Positions 52,083-52,694 of a stretch of DNA of 52,694 bases are shown one piece after another (positions within the stretch are counted from its first letter, which is position 1; each line of letters begins with the position of its first letter). Location: contig CAJTDC010000021.1 in assembly GCA_910575055.1 (NCBI GenBank), positions 1 to 52,694 on the forward strand. The letters are read 5' to 3'. The DNA is from Clostridia bacterium. GTDB taxonomy: Bacteria; Bacillota; Clostridia; Lachnospirales; Anaerotignaceae. The notes below the pieces were generated by a model. It did not search any database, had not been told where the DNA came from, and worked only from the letters and a program-made list of their open reading frames with translations. The position numbers and the translations under genes were made by a program.

Positions 52083-52400
52083 TCATACAAAATAAAAATG
52101 AGAAAAAAAGGAAAGCAGCATTAAAAAAAAGGAAAACAATATTAAAAAGGAATCAAAAGAAGATGAAATATTTTTTATATTATACCATATTCCACATTGT
52201 TTTAATACTTCTCTTGTCATTTCTTTATATTCTTCTTTTACTAAAATCTTATAATAATTTTTTTGTACTCTATTTTGCAAACGATTAGAAATCCTAAGTG
52301 TATTATTTATCATTTTGATTTGATAAGGAATCTCATTTTCATACAATTTTTGTTTGATTGTTATTATTTTACATTCTTCAGCCATTACAAAAAATTCCAT
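52083..52400 (-). CDS. Small DUF2007-like protein with a C-terminal membrane segment
   Basis: A 105-residue protein. Residues about 10-75 repeat the pattern of the 50262-50492 product: KQKLYENEIPYQIKMIN, then YYKILVKEEYKEMTREVLKQ. The last about 25 residues are strongly hydrophobic (SFLILFSFFLMLLSFFSHF), so it is probably tail-anchored. The start ATG follows AAGAGGTGA. It begins about 25 bases after the tRNA-Tyr terminator on the same strand. Function unknown. The poly-A stretch coding for the hydrophobic tail makes the exact C-terminus sensitive to sequence errors. Confidence 0.62.
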   Translation of the reverse strand: MEFFVMAEECKIITIKQKLYENEIPYQIKMINNTLRISNRLQNRVQKNYYKILVKEEYKEMTREVLKQCGIWYNIKNISSSFDSFLILFSFFLMLLSFFSHFYFV

Positions 52401-52422
52401 TCAATCACCTCTTTTATAAAAT

Positions 52423-52449
52423 AAAAAAACTGCCAACAATGTTGACAGT
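52423..52449 (-). terminator. Terminator after tRNA-Tyr
   Basis: On the minus strand ACTGTCAAC and GTTGGCAGT pair around a 3-base loop with one mismatch, followed by six to seven T. It ends the 16S-tRNA-Tyr transcript. Confidence 0.82.
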
Positions 52450-52455
52450 AAAAAA

Positions 52456-52536
52456 TGGATGGGGAAGGATTCGAACCTTCGAAGCTATCGCAACAGATTT
52501 ACAGTCTGCCCCCTTTGGCCACTCGGGAACCCATCC
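52456..52536 (-). tRNA. tRNA-Tyr (anticodon GTA)
   Basis: An 81-base class II tRNA. The acceptor stem is GGATGGG/CCCATCC with discriminator A, the anticodon loop is CTGTAAA (GUA), there is a long variable arm as expected for bacterial tRNA-Tyr, and the T loop is GGTTCGAATCC. CCA is not encoded. It lies 65 bases downstream of the 16S 3' end. Confidence 0.95.
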
Positions 52537-52597
52537 AAAACACTGTATATTACTTACTGAAAACAAAATAACGTTTTTATAAATCACAACTTAATCT

Positions 52598-52694
<97 letters not shown>

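Noticed and set aside
52358-52582. A 74-codon frame on the plus strand containing GWGRIRTFEAIATDLQSAPFGH
   Set aside because: This is the well-known spurious translation of the strand opposite tRNA-Tyr. The tRNA on the minus strand explains the sequence.

Overview
The window looks like a chromosomal segment of a low-GC, endospore-forming member of the Clostridia, probably Lachnospiraceae or a close relative. The grounds are strong A/T codon bias, AGGAGG-type ribosome binding sites with frequent TTG and GTG starts, a cotJABC spore-coat operon, a YtaF-like sporulation membrane protein, a GerS-like lipoprotein, a DUF4364 protein, a PerR-type Fur protein and a CsaB pyruvyl transferase. Both ends lie in sequence that is normally multicopy: an apparent group II intron at the left and 16S rRNA at the right. 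The window may therefore be a whole contig of a draft assembly.

Layout. 1-3.6 kb (minus strand): a threonine/aspartate-family operon, ACT regulator - hom - thrB - aspartokinase. The aspartokinase runs into what looks like the 5' end of a group II intron between its catalytic and regulatory parts. 3.7-5 kb: acpS and a YitT-type membrane protein. 5-13.2 kb (minus): a tightly packed operon for a lipid-linked, probably pyruvylated cell-surface polymer (MurJ-like flippase, O-antigen ligase/polymerase, GT4, two DUF4330 proteins, a GT4-CsaB fusion, a TagA/WecG transferase). 13.3-20.7 kb (minus): a secreted phosphodiester-glycosidase-type protein, DUF4364, a TIGR01212 radical SAM protein, a CobD/HisC-like PLP enzyme and two proteins I do not recognise.

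20.9-30.3 kb (plus): GerS-like lipoprotein, a structured GC-rich leader in front of a lone mazF toxin gene, a complete BMP/PnrA-type nucleoside ABC transporter, a secreted protein with a copper-amine-oxidase-like C-terminal domain, and cotJABC. 30.5-34 kb (minus): the two halves of a heterodimeric ABC exporter behind a terminator-like leader hairpin. 34.3-38.9 kb (minus): two paralogous N-acetylmuramoyl-L-alanine amidases with CuAO-like and AMIN domains and fast-evolving repeat linkers.

39-52.7 kb: a LonB-like protease, tsaE-tsaB-rimI, trmL, perR with a matching operator, a DUF2161 nuclease-fold protein, an Xaa-Pro aminopeptidase, a P-type calcium ATPase, ytaF, a SUKH-family protein, two small DUF2007-like proteins, a secreted acidic repeat protein, and finally 16S rRNA followed by tRNA-Tyr and a terminator with no 23S rRNA. 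No intergenic stretch longer than 300 bases is empty of genes. I saw no CRISPR array, insertion-sequence transposase gene or prophage. The observations most worth following are the intron in aspartokinase, the mazF leader RNA and the 16S-tRNA-Tyr arrangement.
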